The notes below the pieces were generated by a model. It did no database searches. It saw nothing but the letters and a program-made list of their open reading frames with translations, and was not told where the DNA came from. 51,785 bases of DNA from an uncultured Clostridia bacterium (GTDB lineage: Bacteria > Bacillota > Clostridia > Oscillospirales > Ruminococcaceae), in NCBI GenBank assembly GCA_947630555.1, contig CANRIA010000015.1, forward strand, positions 1 through 51,785. The letters run 5' to 3'. Each line of letters starts with the position of its first letter. Within the stretch, counting starts at the first letter, position 1. The translations under genes and the position numbers were made by a program. Positions 40,684 through 50,052 of the stretch are shown one piece after another.

Positions 40684-42399
40684 ATGCAAATGAAAAAAGC
40701 GTTGAAACGAGCAGTATCGCTGTGCGCTTCGCTAGTGTGCCTTGCATCTGCAATGATAACGGCATCAGCCAGCGAGCCTTACTACTCATACAGCTATGAT
40801 AACTGGGACGATGCTATACCTGCTCAGGCAGGATATAAAGTAGAAGATACATACACGGGTCACGATATAGGTCTTGACAGACTGAAAGACCCCATAGATC
40901 CGCTGTATGTAAGTCTGAACGCCTCGGCAGACCTTAATGGACCGAAGGATCTGTTCTATGAAAGCACAAAGCAGGAATTCTGGGTAGCAGATACTAAAAA
41001 TTCCAGAATACTAAGGCTTGATAAAGACCTTCAGCTGATAGGCTGCTATATGGGCGTTTACGGCGCACCCAGCGGTACTTATAACTTTAATGAGCCGCAG
41101 GGCGTGTTCGTGGTAAATTCCGATGACGGCAAACTGTATATGTATGTCGGCGATACGCAAAATTCAAGAGTGGTTCAGTGCGAGGTAACTTCCGCAACGG
41201 AATGTGAGTGCGCGCTGGAAGTTACAGAGCCTGATTCGGCTATATATACCTATAATACGTTTTTGCCGGAAAAGATTCTGGTAGATATTGCAGGCAATAT
41301 TTATGCGGTATGTACTTCGGTAAACTCAGGTTCGGCACAGTTCAATAACCTGGGCGAATTTCAGGGCTTTTACGGCGCAAACCGTGTTGAACTTACCGGC
41401 GAGATTATAAGGCGCAGAATTTGGAGAGTGTTCGCATCTGACGAACAGCTGAAATCAGTGGCAAGCGCCGCACCTGTCGAGTATAAAAACTTCGATATTG
41501 ATGCAGAGGGCTTTATATATACCGTTACCGAGGCTGCAAACGCCAGCACCGACGCGGTAAAGAAGCTTAACGCCGCAGGCTATAACATATGGAACAACGA
41601 CGCAGGCAATGAATATACCTTTGCCGACAGCGGCGCAAATACATATGATGCCTCAACAAATACCACTTATACTACAAGACTTACCGATATTGACATAGAC
41701 GACTACGGATTTATAAACATACTTGACTATGTAACAGGACGTGTGTTTGTGTATGATGAGTTCTGCGAACTTATAACAATATTCGGTACGTCAAATACAA
41801 ACTCCGACCAGAAGGGCAGCTTTACAGGCCCTAACGCGCTGGAGTGTGCATTCGGAAACGTTTATATTATAGACGGTATAAAGAATGACATAACCGTTTA
41901 CTCTACCACGCTTTATGGCGAGTACCTTAAACAAGCGGTACAGCTTTATGACGAGGGCAAGTACGTTGAGGCAAAACCCCTGTGGCAGGAAGTCCTCGAC
42001 AGAAACGGCACCTGCACATTCGCTCAGATGGGTCTTGGCAAAGCGTGCCTGAGCGAGGGCGAGTATAAAGAAGCTATGGAATACTTTAAAGATGCGTATT
42101 CAAGAAAGAACTACGATAAAGCTTTTAAGTATTACAGAGAACAATGGCTGCAAGATAACTTTGTATGGCTGTTTATAGCCGTCGCGCTGCTGCTTGTGCT
42201 GTTCGTGGTGCTCTCGGTGCTGAAAAAGAAGGGCATCATTAAAAAGAGGGTGCGCAAGCCGAAAAAGCAGGTAGAGCGCAAAAAGACCAAAAAAGAACTT
42301 GAGCATGAAGCTCAGCTGGCAGCCGAAGCCGCCGAAAAGGCAGCAGAGGAAGCAGCCGAAAACGAAACTAACGAAAAGGGGGAAGATAAAAATGTATGA
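40684..42399 (+). CDS. Secreted NHL beta-propeller with TPR and C-terminal membrane anchor
   Basis: This protein of 571 residues has a signal peptide (cleaved near ASASEP), an NHL-type propeller (about 50-410, repeats with NGPKDLFYE...FWVADTKNSRILRLD and FNEPQGVFV...YVGDTQNSRVVQ), a TPR-like segment (about 415-485, YDEGKYVEAKPLWQEVL), a membrane helix (about 494-517) and a cytoplasmic tail (517-571) of Lys/Arg then Glu/Ala, likely coiled coil. It is built to present a propeller and TPR outside while touching cytoplasmic partners. I chose ATG 40684; ATG 40690 is also possible. It overlaps the next gene by eight bases. Function unknown; a scaffold or sensor of the transporter is an inference. 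Confidence 0.8.
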   Translation: MQMKKALKRAVSLCASLVCLASAMITASASEPYYSYSYDNWDDAIPAQAGYKVEDTYTGHDIGLDRLKDPIDPLYVSLNASADLNGPKDLFYESTKQEFWVADTKNSRILRLDKDLQLIGCYMGVYGAPSGTYNFNEPQGVFVVNSDDGKLYMYVGDTQNSRVVQCEVTSATECECALEVTEPDSAIYTYNTFLPEKILVDIAGNIYAVCTSVNSGSAQFNNLGEFQGFYGANRVELTGEIIRRRIWRVFASDEQLKSVASAAPVEYKNFDIDAEGFIYTVTEAANASTDAVKKLNAAGYNIWNNDAGNEYTFADSGANTYDASTNTTYTTRLTDIDIDDYGFINILDYVTGRVFVYDEFCELITIFGTSNTNSDQKGSFTGPNALECAFGNVYIIDGIKNDITVYSTTLYGEYLKQAVQLYDEGKYVEAKPLWQEVLDRNGTCTFAQMGLGKACLSEGEYKEAMEYFKDAYSRKNYDKAFKYYREQWLQDNFVWLFIAVALLLVLFVVLSVLKKKGIIKKRVRKPKKQVERKKTKKELEHEAQLAAEAAEKAAEEAAENETNEKGEDKNV

Positions 42400-43021
42400 G
42401 TTTACCACAATGGGTTGGCTGAGGCACGTTATCTTTCACCCGATAGAGGGCTTTGAAGACCTTCGCTGGAAAAAGCAGGGTTCGCTGAAAGTGGCGTTTG
42501 GCATAGTGGTGCTGCTGTTTATAGCAATGGTGGCAAGAAGACAGCTGACGGGCTTTGCGTTCAACGGTTCTTATACCAAAATATTCAACGTTGTTCCGCT
42601 GCTTGTTAACAGCGTGGTGTACTTCTTCACATGGGTAATAGCCAACTGGTCTGTATGTACGCTTCTTGACGGCGAGGGCAGACTGAAACAGATATGCATA
42701 AACTCGGCATACTCGCTGGTGCCTTTCATAGTGGGCACATTCCTCGCAACACTTATCTCAAACTTTATGGTGCTTGACGAGGCAATATGGGTAAACGCCG
42801 TGTACTATTTAGGTATAGGCTGGTCTGTAATACTGATGTTCCAGGCGATGAAAGCCGTTCACCAGTATACAGTGCCGAAAACGATATTCTCAATACTGCT
42901 TACCCTTATAGTAATGCTGCTTATACTGTTTCTGGCAATACTTCTTCTCTCGCTGTTCCAGCAGGTATATGTGTTTATCTACTCTATCTATACTGAAATA
43001 TCGTATAGAATAAGAGGTTAA
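42392..43021 (+). CDS. Yip1-like multi-pass membrane protein
   Basis: This hydrophobic protein of 209 residues has about five membrane helices and starts MYEFTTMGWLRHVIFHPIEGFEDLRWKK. The N-terminal HPIEGFEDLRWKK stretch before the helices and the overall pattern resemble the Yip1 domain family. Its biochemical role is unknown in bacteria. The ATG at 42392 lies inside the end of the NHL gene with GGGGGAAG before it, so the two are coupled. The DUF5696 gene follows after 17 bases. Confidence 0.75.
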   Translation: MYEFTTMGWLRHVIFHPIEGFEDLRWKKQGSLKVAFGIVVLLFIAMVARRQLTGFAFNGSYTKIFNVVPLLVNSVVYFFTWVIANWSVCTLLDGEGRLKQICINSAYSLVPFIVGTFLATLISNFMVLDEAIWVNAVYYLGIGWSVILMFQAMKAVHQYTVPKTIFSILLTLIVMLLILFLAILLLSLFQQVYVFIYSIYTEISYRIRG

Positions 43022-43038
43022 GGAATGAGGTGTTAGAA

Positions 43039-45468
43039 ATGCAGAAAAATTGGAAAAAAATGCTCACATTCGCACTCGTTCTGACAATGCTGATACCGGC
43101 AGGCTCGGCAGTGAACGTTCTCGCCGATGATGAAGATGCCCCGGCTGCTTCGGATTCTGCTGAAAGCACGGCCGATGAAGGCAGCAGTGAGGACAGCGGC
43201 GACGACGAGGAGGAAAAAGAGGATCTCGCAGAAAAGATAACCGACGAAGAGGCTCTGAAAAACTGCTCAAAGGTAGCCGAGAATGATAAGTTCGTACTTT
43301 ATTTTGACAGCGGCGAAAGAGAGGACAAAGACGAGGAAGATACGGCTTCTTCAAAAATATGTCTTTATGTTAAGGAAACAGGCAAATACTGGTGGTCTAA
43401 CCCGATAAATACTTTTGCCGACGACACCGTTATTAACCAGCAAAAGGGTGCAAGCATGAAAAAAGCTCAGCGCCAGCAGCTGGCTTCAAACCTGATGATA
43501 ACCTATGCAGAACTCGCGCAGGACAAGAGAACGACTAAAGATCTGTACTCTATGACGGGCGCAAAAGAGAAAAGCAAGGAAATTGACGGCGGCGTTGAGA
43601 TAACATTCACATTCTCACGTCCGGGCATAACGATACCCGTAAAGTATGAGCTGGTTGAAAACGGTCTGAAAGTTTCTACCGACGTTACCAAGATAGTCGA
43701 GAAAAAGACTTCGCAGGAGGACGGCACAGTTATAACGAACCTTGCGTTTAATCCGCAGTTTGGCGCCGCACCTGCTACCGATATCGAGGGCAACGAAGTA
43801 GAAGGCTATATGATAGTTCCCGACGGTTCGGGCGCTGTTATAGAGTATAACAACGGCAAGGCAGGCTACGGCTCTTATAACCAGAAGATATACGGCAGAG
43901 ATTATACGGCAGTTCCGCTGTCTGCTCCTAAGGTAACAGACCAGGCTTACCTGCCCGTTACCGCTACCGTTTCGGGAAATGACGGACTTGTTATGATAGC
44001 CACCGACGGCGACGCAAATGCAAACGTGTGCGCGCAGGTGTGCGGTCAGAACAACCAGTCGTATAACACAACATACTTCTCGTTTGAGCTGCGTTCTTCC
44101 GATACATATTATATGAGCGGCGACTCGGGCAACAAACTCACCGTTTTTGAAAAGGGTACTATAGATACCCCCGAAGTCTCGGTGCTGTATGTTCCGATAA
44201 GCGACGAAGAAGGCGTAAACTATGCCGATGTTGCAAAGGTCTATAGAGACTACCTTATAGAAAACGATGGTCTTAAACAGCTTACCGAGCAGGGCAAGTA
44301 TAACTTCTATCTTGACCTGTACGGCGGTGTTATGAAAGAAAGGTCTGTTTTGGGTATACCCGTTAATATGAAGACCTCGATGACATCTTTCGATGAGGCT
44401 AAGGAAATACTTGAAAGATTTACTTCCGACGGCGTTACAGATGTTGTAGTAGGTTATAACGACTGGACAAACAAGCTTATTAAGGATAAAATTTCAACAA
44501 AGTTCAAGCCCTCGGGTAAACTGGGCGGCAAGGGAGATTTTGAAGACCTTGAAAGCTATGCTGGCAGCATAGGCGCCGAGATATACCCCACCATGGATAA
44601 CCTGACTATGAACAGTTCTTCATGGGGATACTGGACGTTTACAGATACTGCTATAAGAGTTTCAAATGCTTACTCGCGCCAGTCAAATTACTCGATAGCG
44701 TTCGGTTATGAGGAAAAAGGCGTTTCGCCTGCGCTGCTCTCACCAAACGCTTACGGAAAGGTGTTCGGCGAGATACTTGACAGCTTTACCGATAAGGGTC
44801 AGACAAAGATAAGCTACGGCGAATATTCAACCGCTCTCGTTTCAGACTTTATCAAGAAAGAAAAGTCGGTAAGAAACAAGACGAGGGACGAGATAGTAAA
44901 GGGCTATGAAGATGCCACGAACGGCGGCATAGATAAGATACTCTGCGACGGCGCAAATGCATATCTTATCAAGTATGCATCACATATCACAGATGTTCCG
45001 ATATACTCCAGCGGCTTTAACATTACCGACTATGACATTCCTTTCTACCAAATGGTAATTCACGGATATGTTCCGTATTCGTCAACGTCTATCAACAAGA
45101 GTTCGGACGTTCAGGAAGCTTACCTGCTCTCAATAGCATACGGCGCAGGACTGCACTATGATATGATACACGAAAACGCCGATGAGATAGCCGATACCGA
45201 TTATGATGACCTCTACTACGCTTACTACGATGCGTGGGTAGATACCGCAGCAAAACAAAACGCTGTCGCACAAACGGCTCTGAAAGATGTTTCGACTATG
45301 ACTATATCGAACTTCGAGAGAAACGGAGACGTTCTGAAGACCACATACAGCGCAGACGGCGCATCTGATGTTACTGTTGAAGTTGATATCAAATACGGTA
45401 CGGTAAAGGTAAACGGCGTATTCCTTGAAATGGGAGATACTACAGCGACGGGAGGTTTGTTAGGATAA
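43039..45468 (+). CDS. Secreted DUF5696-type protein, possible glycoside hydrolase
   Basis: This protein of 809 residues has a signal peptide (1-31, ending VNVLA) and a strongly acidic linker (about 32-75, Asp/Glu/Ser), with no lipobox. A beta-rich N-terminal half (about 90-430) is followed by a region with alternating strands and helices (about 430-740: FYLDLYGGVMKER, VTDVVVGYNDW, IGAEIYPTMDNL, KILCDGANAYL, IPFYQMVIHGY) that looks like a TIM barrel of a glycoside hydrolase. I assign DUF5696 from memory of similar clusters. Candidate acidic residues exist but I cannot name a catalytic pair. Its stop shares one base with the next permease start (TAATG). Confidence 0.75.
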   Translation: MQKNWKKMLTFALVLTMLIPAGSAVNVLADDEDAPAASDSAESTADEGSSEDSGDDEEEKEDLAEKITDEEALKNCSKVAENDKFVLYFDSGEREDKDEEDTASSKICLYVKETGKYWWSNPINTFADDTVINQQKGASMKKAQRQQLASNLMITYAELAQDKRTTKDLYSMTGAKEKSKEIDGGVEITFTFSRPGITIPVKYELVENGLKVSTDVTKIVEKKTSQEDGTVITNLAFNPQFGAAPATDIEGNEVEGYMIVPDGSGAVIEYNNGKAGYGSYNQKIYGRDYTAVPLSAPKVTDQAYLPVTATVSGNDGLVMIATDGDANANVCAQVCGQNNQSYNTTYFSFELRSSDTYYMSGDSGNKLTVFEKGTIDTPEVSVLYVPISDEEGVNYADVAKVYRDYLIENDGLKQLTEQGKYNFYLDLYGGVMKERSVLGIPVNMKTSMTSFDEAKEILERFTSDGVTDVVVGYNDWTNKLIKDKISTKFKPSGKLGGKGDFEDLESYAGSIGAEIYPTMDNLTMNSSSWGYWTFTDTAIRVSNAYSRQSNYSIAFGYEEKGVSPALLSPNAYGKVFGEILDSFTDKGQTKISYGEYSTALVSDFIKKEKSVRNKTRDEIVKGYEDATNGGIDKILCDGANAYLIKYASHITDVPIYSSGFNITDYDIPFYQMVIHGYVPYSSTSINKSSDVQEAYLLSIAYGAGLHYDMIHENADEIADTDYDDLYYAYYDAWVDTAAKQNAVAQTALKDVSTMTISNFERNGDVLKTTYSADGASDVTVEVDIKYGTVKVNGVFLEMGDTTATGGLLG

Positions 45469-46538
45469 TGAGCAAGAATAAGAAAAACAACTCGCAACAG
45501 CTCGAAACTGAGACCATGACACAGGAAAACGCTGTGGAAGAAGTTAAAGAGGAAGTAAAAGAAGAAGTTGCCGAAGTTAAGGCAGCGGCAGCAGAGGCTG
45601 TAGCTGAAGTCAAGCCGGTAAAGCAAAAGGGCAGAAGTATTCCTTACGAGAAGAGAAAAGCTCTTTACGGTCTGGGATTTATAGCCCTGTGGCTGGTGGG
45701 TACGATATACTTCTTCATAATGCCGGTTATTGAGTCTATAATCTATTCGTTCTGCGATACGCTGCCGAATACCGACGGCTCGGGCGGCATGAACCTCGAC
45801 TTTGTAGGTCTTAAAAACTACAAGAACGCATTCACGGTGCATCCGTCATATTCGCTGTCACTGGTGGAAGTTCTGAAAGATACCGCGCTGAAAACGCCTC
45901 TGATACTGGTGTTCTCGATATTCATAGCGATAATACTCAATCAGAAGTTCAAAGGCAGAGTATTCGCAAGAGCGGTATTCTTCCTCCCCGTTATCATAGC
46001 TACCGGCCCTGTTATCGACATAATCAACGGTAACATGACTTCCGGCGGCTACAGCGGCGGCAGTGAACAGTTCAACTCGCTGTTTGAAACAGACCTCGTA
46101 GGCGACCTGCTCACGTACCTTGGCATTTATAACATAAGCGACAAATTGACAGAGATAATCAACACGCTGACGAGCGATATATTCAATCTGGTGTGGAACT
46201 CGGGTATACAAATACTACTGTTTTTGGCGGCATTGCAGAATATATCACCCTCGGCGAAAGAAGCCGCACAAATGGAAGGCGCGACAGCATGGGAATATTT
46301 CTGGAAGATCACTCTTCCCAGCATAAGCCCGATGATAGTTGCCTCGCTGGTATATACGGTAGTTGACTCGTTCGTTGCACCCGATAACTCGGTAATGAAG
46401 ATACTTCTTACCAAGAGCAGCAACTGGGAATTTGGCTATCAGGCGGCAATGCTGTGGGCGTACTTTATAATAGTAGCCGCGGCGCTTGGAATTATACTGG
46501 CTATAGTCAATAAGTTCGTTTACTATGAAGTAGGATAA
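45468..46538 (+). CDS. Carbohydrate ABC permease, MalF type (pair 2), with coiled-coil N-terminus
   Basis: This is a 356-residue permease. About 60 N-terminal cytoplasmic residues form a Glu/Lys/Val/Ala heptad-like coil (EEVKEEVKEEVAEVKAAAAE), which is not usual for this family. Six helices follow. The EAA loop is EAAQMEGATAWEYFWKITLPSISP. The start ATG overlaps the DUF5696 stop, with GGAGG about a dozen bases upstream. It pairs with the next gene. No second receptor gene exists, so both permease pairs may share the giant SBP or DUF5696. Confidence 0.87.
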   Translation: MSKNKKNNSQQLETETMTQENAVEEVKEEVKEEVAEVKAAAAEAVAEVKPVKQKGRSIPYEKRKALYGLGFIALWLVGTIYFFIMPVIESIIYSFCDTLPNTDGSGGMNLDFVGLKNYKNAFTVHPSYSLSLVEVLKDTALKTPLILVFSIFIAIILNQKFKGRVFARAVFFLPVIIATGPVIDIINGNMTSGGYSGGSEQFNSLFETDLVGDLLTYLGIYNISDKLTEIINTLTSDIFNLVWNSGIQILLFLAALQNISPSAKEAAQMEGATAWEYFWKITLPSISPMIVASLVYTVVDSFVAPDNSVMKILLTKSSNWEFGYQAAMLWAYFIIVAAALGIILAIVNKFVYYEVG

Positions 46539-46550
46539 GGGGGGATAACG

Positions 46551-47600
46551 GTGGCAACTAAAAAAGAAGAGCGTCAATTTGAAAAAGAGATGCAACAGAT
46601 CCGCAAGGCAAGATATGCTAAAATGAAAGCGGAAGGAATAGAAAACTACCTTACTCCCGATCAGATACGTTATAACCGTAACAAAAGGCTGATAGGCGTT
46701 GTATGGCCGATATTCAGATTCCTTATCCTGTTCGGACTTTGCTTCGTAATTCTCTATCCTATAATCTTCATGATCTCTACCGCGTTCAGACCAAACGAGC
46801 AGATGAGCGACCCCTCAATTGTGTGGATACCGAAGTCTCTGACACTTGACAATATGCGCGATACATACAGGATCATGAACTATGGCAGCACAGTTTTGAA
46901 TACCATAAGGCTTAACCTTATCGCCTCGGTATTGCAGGTAATAACCTGCTCGATAACGGGCTATGGCTTTGCAAGATTTGACTTTAAGTGCAAGAACATT
47001 CTGTTCGCGCTGGTAGTGGCAATGATACTCGTTCCGCCGCAGATAATTACCATACCGCTGTATTTGCAGTATGCGTTCTTTGATCTGTTCGGTATAATAC
47101 CGCTTTTCAACGGCGGCGAGTCTATAACGCTTATAAACTCCGGCTGGACAATGTATCTGCCTGCAATGTTCGCAAACGGCATACGCGCAGGTCTGTTCAT
47201 ACTGATATTCCGTCAGTTTTTCAGAGGTCTGCCGAAAGAGCTGGAAGATGCCGCATACCTTGACGGCTGCGGACCTTTCAAGACATTCTTAAAGGTTATG
47301 GTGCCTAACGCAAAAACATCGTTCCTTACCGTTTTCCTGTTCTCAATAGTGTGGTACTGGAACGACTACTATGTGTCGTCATCATTCTTCACAAGAAACG
47401 ATACCGTAGCGCTGATGCTGAGAAACCTCGATGCAGAACTTACCTCGCGACTGTTCAATAACCAGTCGCCCGGCATAAGGTCTATGATAGTTTGGCTGGA
47501 ATCAGGCTGCGTGCTGACGATAGCGCCTATACTTATAATGTATATCTTCTTGCAGAAATACTTTATCGAAGGCGTTGAGCGTTCAGGTCTTGTTGGTTGA
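46551..47600 (+). CDS. Carbohydrate ABC permease, MalG type (pair 2)
   Basis: This is a 349-residue permease with a charged 50-residue N-terminus (EERQFEKEMQQIRKARYAK) before the first helix and about six helices. The EAA loop is DAAYLDGCGPFKTFLKVMVPNAKT. A GTG start with AAGGGGGGAT upstream lies 12 bases after the previous stop. It is the last gene of the ten-gene cluster, and a strong terminator follows. Confidence 0.88.
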   Translation: MATKKEERQFEKEMQQIRKARYAKMKAEGIENYLTPDQIRYNRNKRLIGVVWPIFRFLILFGLCFVILYPIIFMISTAFRPNEQMSDPSIVWIPKSLTLDNMRDTYRIMNYGSTVLNTIRLNLIASVLQVITCSITGYGFARFDFKCKNILFALVVAMILVPPQIITIPLYLQYAFFDLFGIIPLFNGGESITLINSGWTMYLPAMFANGIRAGLFILIFRQFFRGLPKELEDAAYLDGCGPFKTFLKVMVPNAKTSFLTVFLFSIVWYWNDYYVSSSFFTRNDTVALMLRNLDAELTSRLFNNQSPGIRSMIVWLESGCVLTIAPILIMYIFLQKYFIEGVERSGLVG

Positions 47601-47642
47601 TGAGATCAAGAGCGATCAGCAATGCAAATTGAATAGTACGAA

Positions 47643-47680
47643 AAAACCGCTGACACTAAAATTTGTCGGCGGTTTTATTT
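47643..47680. terminator. Bidirectional terminator ending the ten-gene cluster
   Basis: AAAACCGC (47643-47650)/GCGGTTTT (47669-47676) with an inner GACA/TGTC stem and one T-G pair. T-rich runs occur on both strands, between convergent genes. Confidence 0.9.
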
Positions 47681-47690
47681 GTGTATCAGT

Positions 47691-48941
47691 TTACGGCACG
47701 GATATTCTTGCAATTTTGCCCCATGGCGGCGTAATATCATCGCCGCACAGCAGCCACAAAACAGGTATGCCGTTTGCCGCGCTCTTATGCGGAAATGGCG
47801 CTATGCCGTCTGTCAGGATTATAATGCACGCAGGCGGGCGGTCAACCATAAATCGGCTTACATAATCGAAAACTATCTGAAAATCTGTTCCGCCGTCGCC
47901 CACAGGTTTTATATTTTTAAGTTCTTCAAAACTTTCAAACGGCTCAGGCTCAATTATCGCAGCATCAAAAAAGCCGAGCCAGCCCTTTAGCTTGCCGTCA
48001 AACTGGTCAATAGCTCCCTTTACCTCTGAAAACGCCGCGGCAACCATATCGTCTGAAATTGAGCCCGATGTATCTATCATAAATAGAATATCTTCCAGCA
48101 TATCTTCCTTTTCGTTAAGGTCAGGCAGAAAAAACGGGCTGTCATCAAAACGGCGGTCGGGCGGAGAAAATGAATAGTCGGTTATCTCTTCCTGAACAAA
48201 GTCGTTAAGTATAGTTCGCCAGTCGGTCTGCGGCTTGCGAAGCTCCTTTAATATGCGCCTTGCAAACGCCGGCAGCAGACCGCGCCCCTCGGCAGCCTCT
48301 CGCTGCTCTATCGCCTCGCAGGCATCTTCAAAACGCTTTACCCAAACGTCGCGCATGGCAGAGTCTTCATTTGCTTCTTTCCAGTGGCTATGGTCGTCGC
48401 ATATTCCGGTTATGTGTTTTGAACCTGCGCTGCCGCTGCCAGACCCACCGCTTTGCAAATAAGGCTTGCCGTTTTTGTTTGGGCTGAATGAAAGCATCTC
48501 ATACACTTCCTCAGCGGTGTATAAGTGACCTTCTCTTCCGTTTGGGGCAATATGCATACACTCTCCGCCGAATTCTGACAAAGAAATGCTGCCTTTGTCG
48601 CCGCCGTTTTCAAGCATTATATTAGAATTTACCACAATATCAGCCGCAATGTTATATCGCTCTCTATCCAAGTCCTGAGCGCGAAAACAGTGCTGCAGCA
48701 CAACGTGCAGTATCTCGTGCATCATGATAAAATCAAGCTCACTGTCTGAAAGCTTTTCAAGAAAAGCCGTTCCGAACGCAATGCGCCTGCTGTCGGTATA
48801 TGCAGTTTTAGCTTTTTCATCTATCGCATAGCGCATATGCATAAGCAAAAGCCCGTAAAACCCGTGGCTGCATAGTATTCGCATTCTCGCTAAGATAAGC
48901 CGCTTTTGATACTCACGAATCTTTTCATCAGACAGTGCCAT
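47691..48941 (-). CDS. Metallopeptidase-VWA protein (DUF2201-like)
   Basis: This cytoplasmic protein of 416 residues has an N-terminal metallopeptidase-like domain with HEILH (His75, Glu76, His79) and a C-terminal von Willebrand A domain with the metal site DTSGS (Asp290, Ser292, Ser294) and ILTDG. Such proteins are classic partners of MoxR ATPases, which remodel VWA-bound targets. A Gly/Ser-rich linker lies near residues 164-172. The ATG at 48941 overlaps the last 14 bases of the MoxR gene and has AAGGAAGG upstream. It is the last gene of a three-gene overlapping operon with an SNF2-type helicase. Confidence 0.87.
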   Translation of the reverse strand: MALSDEKIREYQKRLILARMRILCSHGFYGLLLMHMRYAIDEKAKTAYTDSRRIAFGTAFLEKLSDSELDFIMMHEILHVVLQHCFRAQDLDRERYNIAADIVVNSNIMLENGGDKGSISLSEFGGECMHIAPNGREGHLYTAEEVYEMLSFSPNKNGKPYLQSGGSGSGSAGSKHITGICDDHSHWKEANEDSAMRDVWVKRFEDACEAIEQREAAEGRGLLPAFARRILKELRKPQTDWRTILNDFVQEEITDYSFSPPDRRFDDSPFFLPDLNEKEDMLEDILFMIDTSGSISDDMVAAAFSEVKGAIDQFDGKLKGWLGFFDAAIIEPEPFESFEELKNIKPVGDGGTDFQIVFDYVSRFMVDRPPACIIILTDGIAPFPHKSAANGIPVLWLLCGDDITPPWGKIARISVP

Positions 48942-50052
48942 TAAGCAGCCTTCCTTTCGACGACAGCCATGCTGAAAATTCGGGAATTTGCAGCAGCCTT
49001 GCACGGTAATCATGTTCTATAGCCATGTAATCTTTGAGAAGCACCGCAGAAAAATCAGGCGGCATACGCTCGGCATACCGTATTGAATTTGCAATGCGGC
49101 GCATATCGTCCTTGTGCGCCCTCGCATAGGCAGTCATAGCAGAACAAAGGGCATACAAAGCATCTGTGCCTGTGGGCAAAGTCGGCTGATTGCCTTCAAA
49201 AATATCTTTTATGTCGGGCAGTTGGCTGTAGACCTCAGACCATGTGCGAAACTCCACTGCCACACCCGTGCCTACGACCCCTGCAATAAGATGATACATC
49301 TTCTCAACATCTGTATCAATAAAATTGAGGATATTGCTCACCATTTCCCACGAACGCGGCGTGGCAAAGGCAAGGTCGTCGCTCGCTGCCTCAAAATTCA
49401 TCAGATATTGCCGACGGAACGACAAAAAGCCCACCACCTTGTCGTTTATGCCTGAGCGTATCGCCCATTCTTTCCAAGACTGAAAGCTGCATTCAACCTC
49501 AATGTGCATAAGGCGGTTTGCAAGCGCTTTTGGCATTTTGAATGCCACCGAACGGTCGGTAACGCGGTTGCCTGCGGCTATAACTATGCAGTTTTCGGGC
49601 AGTTTGTGCTCGCCGACTACCCTGTCAAGCGTTATCTGATACGCAGCCGCCTGAACCGACTGCGGCGCGGCAGATATTTCATCAAGAAAGAGAATATTCA
49701 CAACGTCGTCGCTCTCGTCCATTTGAAATATCTGCGGTTTCAGCCATACCGCAAGGGTTTTGTCTGCGTTTGCGGTGGGTATGCCGCGCAGGTCTATAGG
49801 GTTAAAAAGCAGCAGCCGCACGTCTGTTACCGCCACTCGCTTTCCCGTCTTTGTTTCTATCTCACCGGCTATCTGCTGCACAGCCTGCGATTTACCAACG
49901 CCGGGCGCACCCCACAGCATTACCGAGGGAAATGTCCTGACGGGCAAACCTGCGTTTATAAGGCTCGAATAGGCAGGCGCAAGCTCATCAACCAAGCGCT
50001 GCACGTTCATCTGCGGTATTCCTGCAATTGTTACTTCTTTTGTACTGCTCAC
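48928..50052 (-). CDS. MoxR-family AAA+ ATPase
   Basis: This AAA+ chaperone-like ATPase has 374 residues. It shows Walker A GAPGVGKS (Lys54), Walker B ILFLDEIS (Asp124, Glu125), sensor region VIAAGNR and the arginine-containing ALANRLMHIE segment. MoxR proteins act on partners with VWA domains, and the next gene encodes one. The GTG start overlaps the helicase stop (GTGA), so translation is coupled to the helicase. In defence and conflict systems MoxR-VWA pairs are often joined to a nucleic-acid enzyme, which fits this order, but the role here is inference. Confidence 0.9.
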   Translation of the reverse strand: MSSTKEVTIAGIPQMNVQRLVDELAPAYSSLINAGLPVRTFPSVMLWGAPGVGKSQAVQQIAGEIETKTGKRVAVTDVRLLLFNPIDLRGIPTANADKTLAVWLKPQIFQMDESDDVVNILFLDEISAAPQSVQAAAYQITLDRVVGEHKLPENCIVIAAGNRVTDRSVAFKMPKALANRLMHIEVECSFQSWKEWAIRSGINDKVVGFLSFRRQYLMNFEAASDDLAFATPRSWEMVSNILNFIDTDVEKMYHLIAGVVGTGVAVEFRTWSEVYSQLPDIKDIFEGNQPTLPTGTDALYALCSAMTAYARAHKDDMRRIANSIRYAERMPPDFSAVLLKDYMAIEHDYRARLLQIPEFSAWLSSKGRLLNGTV

